From assembly GCA_041487355.1 (NCBI GenBank), contig JBGPND010000149.1:1-13092 (forward strand): a stretch of DNA of 13,092 nucleotides. The letters run 5' to 3'. Positions 1 through 7,397 of the stretch are shown here, in pieces. The stretch comes from JAMXLO01 sp041487355. GTDB taxonomy: Bacteria > Pseudomonadota > Alphaproteobacteria > Acetobacterales > Acetobacteraceae. The notes beneath the pieces were generated by a model. The model was not told where the DNA came from. It worked only from the letters and a program-made list of their open reading frames with translations, and ran no database searches. A program made the position numbers and the translations under genes. Each line of letters opens with the position of its first letter. The first letter of the stretch is position 1.

Positions 1-691
1 GCGCGATATCGCCGCGATAGAACGCGTCCCGCGCGGCGGCGAGACCAGCGGCACGGCCACCCTTGCGCGCGGCGGCGGCTTCCTCGTCCGCCATGTACTG
101 GATCGAGTTCGCCAGATCGGTCTGGAAGAAGCGCTGCCCTGGCTTCGGCGCCTCGCCGCCGGGCAGGTAGATCGCCGCATTCTGCGGCCATTTGCGAATC
201 GTCTCGGCGCTTTCCGACATGATCTCGTGCGAGATCGACTGGAAGCCGAAGCCTTCGCGCCCGAAGCGGATCGCCGCGGCGGCAACGTCGGAAAAACTCA
301 TCGTGCCATAGCGCTCGAGCGCGGTGATCCACGAGTCCGGCGCGGCCGGCACGACGCAGCGCTTGATATTGGACAGGATGCGCCCGCCCTGATGTTCGCG
401 GAACCACGCGGCGGACGCGAGCTTCGGCCATGGGCCAAGACCGCTGATGGACACCGTCTCGCCGGTCTCCGCGATGTGGATCATGATCGGCGCCACGCCG
501 GCGAAGTGCACGTACTCGCATTGCAGCACGCCGAGTGCGATGCCCCCCGCGACACCCGCGTCGATCGCGTTGCCGCCGGCCTCGAGGATTTCGAATCCTG
601 CCTGCGCCGCCAGGAAGTTGGCGGAGGCGACCATATGCCGCGTGCCGATGATCCGCGGATGATGCGCGGGCATGCGATGCTGGTCGGCCAT
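1..691 (-). CDS. Gamma-glutamyltransferase-family protein, N-terminal part (runs off the window)
   Basis: About 230 residues of an Ntn-hydrolase of the gamma-glutamyltransferase (GGT) family are present; the gene continues past the left edge, so the autoprocessing Thr and the catalytic subunit are not visible. The GGT signature is the N-terminal stretch 'ILEAGGNAIDAGVAGGIALG' near residues 35–54, followed by 'ALERYGTMSFSDVAAAAIRFGREGF', which matches the family's ERYG...EGF block. No signal peptide is seen, unlike the periplasmic E. coli Ggt. The start is the ATG at 689–691, preceded by a GGGAG ribosome-binding site. It lies 2 bp after the stop of the upstream peptide-binding protein, so the two genes are surely co-transcribed. 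The segment that in typical GGTs is glycine-rich and ends in a DGRETAP-like substrate-Arg motif reads 'VHFAGVAPIMIH...SGLGPWPKLAS' here. The substrate may therefore not be a standard gamma-glutamyl amide. The family call is firm and the reaction is open. Confidence 0.85.
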   Translation of the reverse strand, partial: MADQHRMPAHHPRIIGTRHMVASANFLAAQAGFEILEAGGNAIDAGVAGGIALGVLQCEYVHFAGVAPIMIHIAETGETVSISGLGPWPKLASAAWFREHQGGRILSNIKRCVVPAAPDSWITALERYGTMSFSDVAAAAIRFGREGFGFQSISHEIMSESAETIRKWPQNAAIYLPGGEAPKPGQRFFQTDLANSIQYMADEEAAAARKGGRAAGLAAARDAFYRGDIA

Positions 692-693
692 CT

Positions 694-2265
694 CTACTCT
701 CCCTTTTGCAGAGCGATCTCGGCGGCGCGAATGCGCCCGTCGATGCGCGGCGTGTGACGGATGCGCCGGTCCATCGCCTCGATGTTGAACTGATGGTGCA
801 GCGGCACCAGTGCATAGTCGCGAAACGCTATGTCGGTCGCCTTGATCAGCAGTGACTCGCGGGCCTGGCGATCCAGCGTCACCAGTGCCTGATCCAGCAC
901 GGAATCAAACTCGGTATTGCTGTACAGCCCACGATTGAACGCACCGCGGCCGCGCGCAGCGTCTTGTGTCGCGAGCTGACTGATCAGCATGATCGAGGGC
1001 TCGGGCGTGTCGATGGTCCAGAAATAGGTGAACAGGCTGAACTCGCGCTTGTTGGCGCGCGGCACCCAGACCGCGTGCGGCATCACCTCGGGCGTCGTCG
1101 CAATCCCCACGCGGGTGAGCATCTGCGCCACCGCCTGGCAGATCGCCGCATCGTTGACGAAACGATCATTCTGACAAGAGATCACCAGCCGGAAGCCGTC
1201 CGGGTAACCGGACTCCGCCAGCAGCTTCCTGGCTGCCTGCGGATCGAAGCGGATCGGCGGCAGGTCGGGATCGTAGCCGTACTGCCCCGGCTTCATGTAC
1301 TGATTGTCCGAGTCGGACTGGCCGTTCATGATCCGGTCGCGGATCGCGCCGCGGTCGATCGCCAGGTTCACCGCCTCGCGCACGCGCCGATCACGGAACG
1401 GATTGGCCGGCAGCTTCTTGTCGTCATTGCCGGTGATCTTCGGCGACGGACGTTCCTGCTGGTCGAACACGAAGCCGACGATGTCGTCCGACGGGCCGGA
1501 TGCGACGATGAATCGTGCATCGCCCTTCACCCGCGCGATATCCTGCACCGACACCTGATCGATCAGGTCCACGTCGCCGGCGAGCAGCGCAGCCAGCCGC
1601 GAGGCAGGGTTCTTGATGTAGCGGATCGTCACACGGTCCCAGGCCGGCCGCTCCTGCCACCACGCATCGTTGCGCGCCAGCACCAGCCGGTCCGCGCGCG
1701 CCCAGGACACGAAGCGGAAAGGCCCGGTGCCAATCGCCACCTTGCCGGTGTTGTAGTCGGACGTGCTGGCGCCTTCGCCGTGCCTGCGTGAGACGATGCC
1801 GATCGCCGAGAGATATTCCGGCGCGAGCGGGAAGGCCCCCTTGGTATGAAACCGCACTGTCAGCGGATCGACCACCTCCACACGCTCGATCGCCTTCACG
1901 TATTCCGACATGTCCGTGACGGTGGTCGGCACGTTCGGCACACGCTCGATGGTGAACGCGACATCGTCGGCGGTCAGCTTCGTGCCATCCGAGAATGTCA
2001 CGCCATCGCGCAGCCTGAACTCCCAGGTCGCGTCGTCGACCAGGCGCCAGGACGTTGCGAGGTTCGGCCCCAGCCTGTCCTGCGCATCCATCGAGGTGAG
2101 CGCCTCGAACAGATTGGGCATCAGGCTCTTGTTGCCGCCGAAATTGTGGAAATGCGGGTCGATCGAGTCCGGTTCGACCGCCAGGCCAAGCCGTAGCTCC
2201 GCCGCCATCGCGGGTGATGCCATAGCAAGCACCGCCGACAGCAGGAACACAATGCCCCGTTGCAT
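694..2265 (-). CDS. ABC transporter substrate-binding protein, family 5 (peptide/nickel type)
   Basis: A 523-residue periplasmic solute-binding protein of the SBP_bac_5 family (DppA/OppA/GsiB relatives), which binds peptides or similar small solutes for an ABC importer. It has a Sec signal peptide (residues 1–21, hydrophobic core 'IVFLLSAVLAMA', likely cut after AMA). The family landmarks are 'LGLAVEPDSIDPH' just after it, 'LFEALTSMD', 'WEFRLRDGVTFSDGTKLTADD' and 'FRDRRVREAVNLAIDR' near the middle. There is no lipobox Cys, so it should be soluble in the periplasm. The start is the ATG at 2263–2265. It lies 55 bp downstream of an MFS gene on the same strand and its stop is 2 bp before the GGT-family gene. 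No permease or ATPase gene is in the window, so its importer is either beyond the GGT gene or elsewhere. The pairing with a GGT-family enzyme resembles glutathione/gamma-glutamyl peptide uptake loci (gsi), but this is inference. Confidence 0.92.
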   Translation of the reverse strand: MQRGIVFLLSAVLAMASPAMAAELRLGLAVEPDSIDPHFHNFGGNKSLMPNLFEALTSMDAQDRLGPNLATSWRLVDDATWEFRLRDGVTFSDGTKLTADDVAFTIERVPNVPTTVTDMSEYVKAIERVEVVDPLTVRFHTKGAFPLAPEYLSAIGIVSRRHGEGASTSDYNTGKVAIGTGPFRFVSWARADRLVLARNDAWWQERPAWDRVTIRYIKNPASRLAALLAGDVDLIDQVSVQDIARVKGDARFIVASGPSDDIVGFVFDQQERPSPKITGNDDKKLPANPFRDRRVREAVNLAIDRGAIRDRIMNGQSDSDNQYMKPGQYGYDPDLPPIRFDPQAARKLLAESGYPDGFRLVISCQNDRFVNDAAICQAVAQMLTRVGIATTPEVMPHAVWVPRANKREFSLFTYFWTIDTPEPSIMLISQLATQDAARGRGAFNRGLYSNTEFDSVLDQALVTLDRQARESLLIKATDIAFRDYALVPLHHQFNIEAMDRRIRHTPRIDGRIRAAEIALQKGE

Positions 2266-2320
2266 GATCCGCTCACACCGTTGTCAGAGGCGAGAGCGTG
2301 TGCACCACTCGCCTGCGACG

Positions 2321-3523
2321 TCAAATCGCTCGCGACTTCTGCACCGCCAGCGACAACGCCATCTGCCCGAGCACGGCGGAGCCCAGCAACACCACCGCCA
2401 CGGTCAGCACCGAACCCGGGTGCCAGGTCTCGACGATCACCGTGCACAACGCGCCATACGCCATCTGGGTGAAGCCGTAGAGGCCGGAGGCAGCGCCGAT
2501 CGCATGCGGGTTGACGCTGACCGCGCCGCTCAGCGCGAATGGGCTCGCCATGCCGGCGCCGACCATGAACAGGACGATGGGGGCGATGACTGTCGTCACG
2601 CTGAGCACGTCGGAAAGGTCGGCGAGCATAAACAGCGCCGCCCCTGCGATGGCGAAGGAGTTCGCCAGTCGCAGCGCCACCTGCACCCTGATCCGCCCGG
2701 CGATGCGGTTCGCCAGGAAGCTGCCGGCCGCGACTCCCGCCATCAGCAGAAGATAGTAGAGCCCGACGCGCTCCGTCGGTTGGTGCAGCAGATCGACCAG
2801 AATGAACGGCGATGCGGCCATGAAGGCGTAGAACGACGTGGTGGTGCACGCTCCGCCCAGCACGTAGCCGCAGAACGCGCGCGAACGGAACAGGCGAAGC
2901 GAGCCGAGCAGCATCGATGCGCGGGTGCCCGATTGCACGCGGTTGGTTTCCGGCAGCAGCAGCACGGCCAGCACCAATGTCACGGTACCGACGATGGCCA
3001 GCAGCGCGAAGGCCGCGCGCCAGCCGATCCACGCAGTGGCATAGCCGCCCAGCACGGGCGCGATGGCCGGTGCCGCGGACATCACTAGGGTCAGCATTGC
3101 CAGTTGCGCCGCCGCCCGATCCGACGTTGCCGAATCGCGCACGATCGCGCGTCCCAGCACCAGGCCGCTGCACGCACCGATCGATTGCAGCACGCGCGCG
3201 AAGACGAGCGTCAGTGCGCCGGGCGCAGCGGCGGTCGCGATGCCGGCGAAGGTGAACAGCGCAAGCCCTGCCAGCAGCACGGGCCGGCGGCCGAAGCGGT
3301 CAGAGATCGGGCCGTAGAGCAATTGGCCGATGGCCAAGCCAACCAGATAGAGCGTGATGGTAAGCTGGATCGCGCCGGGAGACACGTTGAGCGCCCGCGC
3401 GGTTTCGGGCAGGGCCGGGATGATCAGGTGCATGCCGAGCGTGCCACACGCAGTGATCGCGACGACCAGCGCGAACGGTGCGTGGTCGCGCCGGCCGAGG
3501 AGCGGCGTTCTGTGCCACTTCAT
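2321..3523 (-). CDS. Bcr/CflA-type MFS drug efflux transporter
   Basis: A 400-residue, 12-helix major facilitator protein of the Bcr/CflA (DHA1) subfamily, an inner-membrane proton-coupled exporter of drugs or metabolites. Helix 1 carries 'GTLGMHLIIPALPETARAL', the usual Bcr opening. The loop between helices 2 and 3 has the MFS motif A as 'YGPISDRFGRRPVLLAG' (residues 70–86). Later come 'FARVLQSIGACSGLVLGRAIVRD' (helix 4) and 'APVLGGYATAWIGWRAAF' (antiporter motif C region). The open frame extends far upstream, but that part is the antisense of another MFS gene. ATG at 3521–3523 gives the normal family length and the normal distance to helix 1. No strong Shine–Dalgarno is seen before it. It is the promoter-proximal member of the group with the peptide-binding and GGT-family genes, and diverges from the MFS gene at 3594 across 70 bp. 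The substrate cannot be read from the sequence. Confidence 0.9.
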   Translation of the reverse strand: MKWHRTPLLGRRDHAPFALVVAITACGTLGMHLIIPALPETARALNVSPGAIQLTITLYLVGLAIGQLLYGPISDRFGRRPVLLAGLALFTFAGIATAAAPGALTLVFARVLQSIGACSGLVLGRAIVRDSATSDRAAAQLAMLTLVMSAAPAIAPVLGGYATAWIGWRAAFALLAIVGTVTLVLAVLLLPETNRVQSGTRASMLLGSLRLFRSRAFCGYVLGGACTTTSFYAFMAASPFILVDLLHQPTERVGLYYLLLMAGVAAGSFLANRIAGRIRVQVALRLANSFAIAGAALFMLADLSDVLSVTTVIAPIVLFMVGAGMASPFALSGAVSVNPHAIGAASGLYGFTQMAYGALCTVIVETWHPGSVLTVAVVLLGSAVLGQMALSLAVQKSRAI

Positions 3524-3593
3524 GCGGTGATCGGTCGTGACGAGGCGAACGCGCGCGTTGGCATCCGGCCATCGATAGCGGCAGGCTGGGGCG
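3524..3593. promoter_or_regulatory. Divergent intergenic region between two MFS genes
   Basis: These 70 bp separate two head-to-head transporter genes and must hold, or be close to, the promoters of both. I see no convincing −35/−10 pair or operator palindrome. A TTGGCA-like hexamer near 3575 has no matching −10. No regulator gene flanks it. Confidence 0.3.
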
Positions 3594-4781
3594 ATGCAAA
3601 GCACCGGGACCGCGCCACTGCCAGCCACATCGAGCGAGCGACGCTGGAGCCTGGCGGCGGCGATCGCATCAGTTACCGTGTTCGGCCTCAGCATTGGCCA
3701 GAGCGCGCCGCTGCTGTCGCTGCTGCTGGAGGCGCGTGGCATCGACGTGACGCTCAACGGGCTGAATGCCGGCGCCGCGTTCCTCGGCGTTATCGTCGGG
3801 CCATTGCTGGCACCGCGCTGCGTTCGGTGGCTGGGGATCCGCAACTTCCTGCTGGTGTGCTTCAGCCTCGATATGACGCTGGTTCTCGCGCTGAAGGTGT
3901 TCGACAGTGTGGCGGCGTGGTTCGCGCTGCGCGCCCTGCTGGGCCTGGTCGGGTCCGGCATCTTCACGTCGGGCGAGGCCTGGATCAATCTGCTTGCCGG
4001 CGATGTGGGCCGCGGCCGCATCATCGGCCTGTATGCCGCTGCGCTGTCGGCCGGGTTCGGCATCGGGCCGCTGCTGCTGTCGGTCACCGGCATCGAGGGT
4101 TGGTCGCCGTTCATCGCCAACGCCGCCATAACCGCGTTGGCGGGGCTGCCGCTGCTCGGTGTCGGCAATCTTTCGCGCGCCTTCGGCCGGGAGCGCGGCG
4201 CCAGTCCGCTGACGATGTTCGCACGGGCGCCGGTCATTCTCGGTGCCGTGGCGATGTTTGGGCTGTACGAGGCGGCGCTGATGACGCTGCTGCCGATCTG
4301 GGGTGTGCGGATCGGATTGAGCGAGAGGCTGGCGGCGGCGACTCTGTCCGCGGTGTATTTCGGCTCTATCGTGCTGCAGGTGCTGATCGGCTGGCTGTCC
4401 GACAAGCTTCCCCGGATTGCGGCGCTGCGGTTGTGCGGTGTGGTCGGACTGCTGGGCGCGATCCTGGTGGTGAACGTGGCGGCGTCACCGCCGACGCTGT
4501 TCTGCGTGCTGTTCGTGTGGGGCGGGATCGCGTCGGGGATCTATCCGGTCGCGCTCAGCATGGTGGGCGACCGGTTCCGCGGCACGGAACTGGTCACCGT
4601 CAACGCCGCCATGATCATCGCCTACGGACTCGGTGCGCTTGCCGGACCGGCGCTGGGTGGCGTGGCGATGGACATCCGCAACCCGCAAGGCCTGCTGTGG
4701 CTGTTCGCGCTGTTGTTTGCCTGCCTGCTGGCGGCGACGCGTTTTACAGCAGGTCCGCCACGGCCGCGCGGTAGCGGGTGA
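3594..4781 (+). CDS. MFS transporter (YcaD-like)
   Basis: A 395-residue, 12-helix major facilitator protein of the inner membrane. It is distinct from the neighbouring Bcr-type protein: helix 1 reads 'VTVFGLSIGQSAPLLSLLLE' and is followed by 'ARGIDVTLNGLNAG'. The helix 4–5 region has 'SGIFTSGEAWINLLAGD' and 'GRIIGLYAAALSAGFGIGPLLL'. The E-W-N block and this G-rich stretch resemble the YcaD group, whose substrates are mostly unknown. A long cytoplasmic segment near residue 195 ('RAFGRERGASP') splits the two halves. The second half repeats the pattern, with 'GWLSDKLPRIAALR' as the degenerate motif A. The start is the ATG at 3594, which leaves a short soluble N-terminus. The 3' end overlaps the convergent LLM oxidoreductase gene by 38 bp (4744–4781). 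The family call is firm and the substrate is unknown. Confidence 0.88.
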   Translation: MQSTGTAPLPATSSERRWSLAAAIASVTVFGLSIGQSAPLLSLLLEARGIDVTLNGLNAGAAFLGVIVGPLLAPRCVRWLGIRNFLLVCFSLDMTLVLALKVFDSVAAWFALRALLGLVGSGIFTSGEAWINLLAGDVGRGRIIGLYAAALSAGFGIGPLLLSVTGIEGWSPFIANAAITALAGLPLLGVGNLSRAFGRERGASPLTMFARAPVILGAVAMFGLYEAALMTLLPIWGVRIGLSERLAAATLSAVYFGSIVLQVLIGWLSDKLPRIAALRLCGVVGLLGAILVVNVAASPPTLFCVLFVWGGIASGIYPVALSMVGDRFRGTELVTVNAAMIIAYGLGALAGPALGGVAMDIRNPQGLLWLFALLFACLLAATRFTAGPPRPRGSG

Positions 4782-5640
4782 TCGCCGCCAGGTGGTCGGC
4801 GGCGCTGCGGCCATCGATGCGTTTGTGATGCCCACTCACATAGGTGGTGTGCGCCGTCACATGCGTGACTCCGGCCTGCTTCCAGAACGCGATCTCGCGC
4901 CGCCAGTCCGCCTCGGTGCCGGCGCCGGGGGAGACCCAGACTTCCAGCCCCATCTTTGACGGATCCCTTCCGGCTTCCCGCGTCAGCCGGCGCAGTTTCT
5001 CGAACGCGGCCACCGCGGCGTCGCCCGGCGGGTAGGCCAGCGGCATGAAGCCATCGCCGTATTTCGCCGCGCGGCGGAATGTCGCCTCGGCATGCCCGCC
5101 GTACCAGATCGGCACACGGCCCGACGCGGGACGCGGATTGATACCGGCGTCGTCGATGCGATGGAACTCGCCGGCGAAGCTGACATGCGGCTCGGCCCAC
5201 AGCGCCTGCATCACCCGCACCTGCTCCTCCGACCGCTTGCCGCGATTGTGGAAATTCTCGTTCAGGCCGATGAACTCGACCTCGTTCCAACCGACGCCGA
5301 TCCCGAGGCGGAACCGCCCGCCGGACAGTTGATCCAGGCTGGCCGCCTGCTTGGCCACCAGCACCGCCTGGCGCTGCGCCAGGATCAGCACGCCTACGGC
5401 GAAGCCGATGCGCTGGGTGCAACCGGAGAGGAAGCCGAACAGCACGAACGGGTCGTGGTAGGCGTTGGCGGTAGTGCCGACGCGGCGCCCGCCATGGTCC
5501 GCCGCCGGATTGACCCCGAGCACGTGGTCGGGTGCGACCAGATAGGCGTAACCGAGTGCCTCCGCGGCCTGCGCGTAATCGCGCAGCACCGTTGGACCGG
5601 TGCCGATATCGGCCACCGGGAGTGAGGCTCCGAGTTGCAT
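4744..5640 (-). CDS. LLM-class flavin/F420-dependent oxidoreductase
   Basis: A 298-residue luciferase-like monooxygenase-fold (TIM-barrel) oxidoreductase. It shows the family order 'MQLGASLPVADIGTG' (strand 1), 'AEALGYAYLVAPDHVLG' (family G[YF]..[VL]..DH motif), 'RIGFAVGVLILAQRQAVLVAKQAASLDQLSGGRFRLGIGVGWN' (strands 3–4 and the GR..LG.G.GW motif) and 'RVPIWYGGHAEATFRRAAKYGDGFMP' towards the C-terminus. It looks closest to the TIGR03619-type group usually labelled F420-dependent. FMN use is equally possible, because F420 cannot be inferred from this stretch. I chose ATG at 5638–5640, not the longer frame from 5697. Here an AAAGGGGA ribosome-binding site sits at the right distance and the protein begins directly with strand 1, as in its relatives. 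Substrate unknown. Its 3' end overlaps the convergent MFS gene. Confidence 0.9.
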   Translation of the reverse strand: MQLGASLPVADIGTGPTVLRDYAQAAEALGYAYLVAPDHVLGVNPAADHGGRRVGTTANAYHDPFVLFGFLSGCTQRIGFAVGVLILAQRQAVLVAKQAASLDQLSGGRFRLGIGVGWNEVEFIGLNENFHNRGKRSEEQVRVMQALWAEPHVSFAGEFHRIDDAGINPRPASGRVPIWYGGHAEATFRRAAKYGDGFMPLAYPPGDAAVAAFEKLRRLTREAGRDPSKMGLEVWVSPGAGTEADWRREIAFWKQAGVTHVTAHTTYVSGHHKRIDGRSAADHLAAITRYRAAVADLL

Positions 5641-5646
5641 GGGCTG

Positions 5647-5654
5647 TCCCCTTT
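5647..5654 (-). promoter_or_regulatory. Ribosome-binding site deciding the LLM oxidoreductase start
   Basis: On the minus strand this reads AAAGGGGA, six bases before the ATG at 5640. It favours that start over an in-frame upstream ATG at 5697, which would add an unconserved Pro/Arg/Ser-rich tail. Confidence 0.7.
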
Positions 5655-5781
5655 CGTTTGCTGACGGGGACGGTAGCCGGGATTTGCGGGGAGGCACATG
5701 GGCCGGGTCAGTTTATGGTAATCTGCGCGGCGATCTCGGCTACTTCACGCAGTTGACACTCGCATCGTAGGGAAGCGGATA

Positions 5782-5976
5782 GTGCTGACGGTTCACATGT
5801 TGGAGGCGGCATCTAATCTTTCGCGGCTGGTGGAAGCCGTGGAAAACGGTAGCGAAATGGAAATCGTCCTCGTCCGCAACGGCCGACCGGCAGCCAAGTT
5901 GGTGGCGGTCGGGCGCCGGCCGCCAGGCAAACGGCGATGCCAGACGTCTGGCGCGCCCTCTGCGTTGAATCCTTAG
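5782..5976 (+). CDS. Orphan Phd/YefM-family antitoxin, probably C-terminally truncated
   Basis: A 64-residue protein. Its first ~48 residues look like the DNA-binding half of a Phd/YefM type II antitoxin: 'MLTVHMLEAASNLSRLVEAV' followed by 'ENGSEMEIVLVRNGRPAAKL', with the E..NL..L and 'RNGRPAA.LV' positions of the family. Such antitoxins normally autorepress their operon and use a C-terminal tail of 25–35 residues to neutralise a VapC/Doc/YoeB-type toxin. Here the last ~16 residues ('PPGKRRCQTSGAPSALNP') do not resemble the usual acidic toxin-binding tail. The 149 bp before the next gene contain no PIN, Doc or RelE-like frame. The start is a GTG with a good AGGGAAG site six bases upstream. 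It is either a decayed toxin–antitoxin remnant or a stand-alone repressor; I favour a remnant. Confidence 0.6.
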   Translation: MLTVHMLEAASNLSRLVEAVENGSEMEIVLVRNGRPAAKLVAVGRRPPGKRRCQTSGAPSALNP

Positions 5977-6125
5977 CTTCCTTGCCAATCGCGACGCACT
6001 GACGGCGCCGCAGACACTGGTTCGCTGCAAAGCAATGGTCCAGTCCCGCCCGCGTTGACGCCACCCGTCATCGAGTTCAGCCTTCCCCTACCAACGGCGC
6101 CCAAACGACACAGGGGGAAACGCAC

Positions 6126-7382
6126 ATGCCGCTACCGGCAGACACCGATGCCACCACGCCGAAATACCTGCGCGACAAATACGCCATCGTCGGGGTCGGC
6201 GAGACCACCTACACACGCGGCTCCGGCAAGACCACCCGTGCGCTCGGCACCTGGGCGGTGCGCAACGCCATGCTCGACGCAGGCCTGAAACCCACCGACA
6301 TCGACGGCATGCTGTCCTACTCAGGCAATGACTCCACGCCTTCCCCGTTCATCGCCGGCGACCTCGGCATCCGGCTCAATTTCTTCATGGACGTGAACGG
6401 CGGCGGGTCCTCCACCGAGGCGCTGATCGGCATCGCCATCGGCATCATGGAAGCCGGGATGTGCAAGTGCGTGGCGATCTTCCGCTCGATGAACGGCTAC
6501 TCGCAGGTGCGCATCGGCGGCACCGGCGCGCGTTCGGCGGCGCCGGTCAACGGCGATGCGCTGCACAGCCGCGCCTATGGCTGGCAGAGTGCCGGGCAGA
6601 TGTTCAGCCCCACCTTCATGCGCCACATGTACGACTACGGTACCACGCCGGAGCAGGTGGCGATGGTGAAGGTGATCCACTCGGAGCATGCATCGAACAA
6701 CCCGAAAGCGTTCTACAAGAAGCGCTACACAGTCGATGACGTGATCAACAGCCGCATCATCTGCAAGCCGCTGCATCTGCTCGACTGCTGCGTGGAGACC
6801 GACAACGCCACCTGCATCATCATCACGAGCGCGGAACGTGCGCGCGACCTGCGCCACACGCCGGCGATGATTCGCGGCGTGGTCGGGCGCTGCTCCAAGC
6901 CGCGCATGGACATGCACTATCAGCACGGCCCGATCTCGCGCGTCGCCGGCTACTACGCCAAGGACATATTGTGGCCGAACGCAGGCGTGGGGCCGGAGGA
7001 TGTTGATGCCACCGGCTCCTACGACGCGTTCACCTTCACTGCCATGCTGCAGCTCGAGGAATACGGATTCTGCAAGAAGGGCGAGGGCGGCCAGTATGTC
7101 AGCGACGGCACCATCCGTCTGGGCGGCAGACGGCCGAACAATACGTCGGGCGGGCATCTGTGCGAGGCCTACACCCACGGCATGAACCTGGTGATCGAGA
7201 ACGTGCGCCAGTTGCGTCACGACGTGGATGATTCCTGTCCGATGAGGCCGGACGGCAAGCGGCAGCATACCCACGACTATCGCGAGGGTGGCTGCCGGCA
7301 GGTGCGCGACATCGAGGTCACGTGCAATCTGGGCTGGGCCAATCCGATGACCGGATCGGCCATGGTCATGCGGCGCGGCTGA
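6126..7382 (+). CDS. Thiolase-fold protein of the SCP2/Ltp2 (lipid-transfer) group, lacking the catalytic Cys
   Basis: A 418-residue thiolase-superfamily protein of the SCP-x/Ltp2-like group that pairs with DUF35 proteins. Family blocks are 'YAIVGVGETTYTRGSGKTT' (residues 19–37), 'AMLDAGLKPTDIDGML' (48–63), 'YDAFTFTAMLQLEEYGFCKKGEGG' (about 300–325) and 'NTSGGHLCEAYTHGMNLVIENVRQLR' (about 339–364). The position of the thiolase nucleophile, normally VN.xC, reads V90-N-G-G-G94, so Cys is replaced by Gly. The GHP His aligns with Tyr349, with a His at 351. A Cys (400) remains near the usual C-terminal CxG region. It should therefore not run ordinary Claisen condensation through an acyl-Cys intermediate. 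Ltp2–DUF35 complexes are known to do retro-aldol cleavage of steroid side-chain acyl-CoAs, which is a plausible model. ATG at 6126 follows AGGGGGAAA at 6112–6120. It is followed 15 bp later by its DUF35 partner. Confidence 0.88.
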   Translation: MPLPADTDATTPKYLRDKYAIVGVGETTYTRGSGKTTRALGTWAVRNAMLDAGLKPTDIDGMLSYSGNDSTPSPFIAGDLGIRLNFFMDVNGGGSSTEALIGIAIGIMEAGMCKCVAIFRSMNGYSQVRIGGTGARSAAPVNGDALHSRAYGWQSAGQMFSPTFMRHMYDYGTTPEQVAMVKVIHSEHASNNPKAFYKKRYTVDDVINSRIICKPLHLLDCCVETDNATCIIITSAERARDLRHTPAMIRGVVGRCSKPRMDMHYQHGPISRVAGYYAKDILWPNAGVGPEDVDATGSYDAFTFTAMLQLEEYGFCKKGEGGQYVSDGTIRLGGRRPNNTSGGHLCEAYTHGMNLVIENVRQLRHDVDDSCPMRPDGKRQHTHDYREGGCRQVRDIEVTCNLGWANPMTGSAMVMRRG

Positions 7383-7397
7383 GGGGAGGGACGGAAC

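Noticed and set aside
3524..4405. 294-codon upstream extension of the Bcr/CflA MFS frame
   Set aside because: It is antisense to the second MFS gene, Ser/Pro/Arg-rich and without a domain; the real protein starts at 3523.
5753..5781. TTGACA −35 hexamer upstream of the antitoxin gene
   Set aside because: With 17-bp spacing the −10 would be CGGATA, a poor match that abuts the start codon and overlaps the downstream side of the ribosome-binding region.
5950..6060. Possible VapC toxin fragment after the antitoxin (frames ending in LPIATH or RDALTAPQTLVR)
   Set aside because: The pieces are only about 20 residues, lie in different frames and lack PIN-domain acidic residues.
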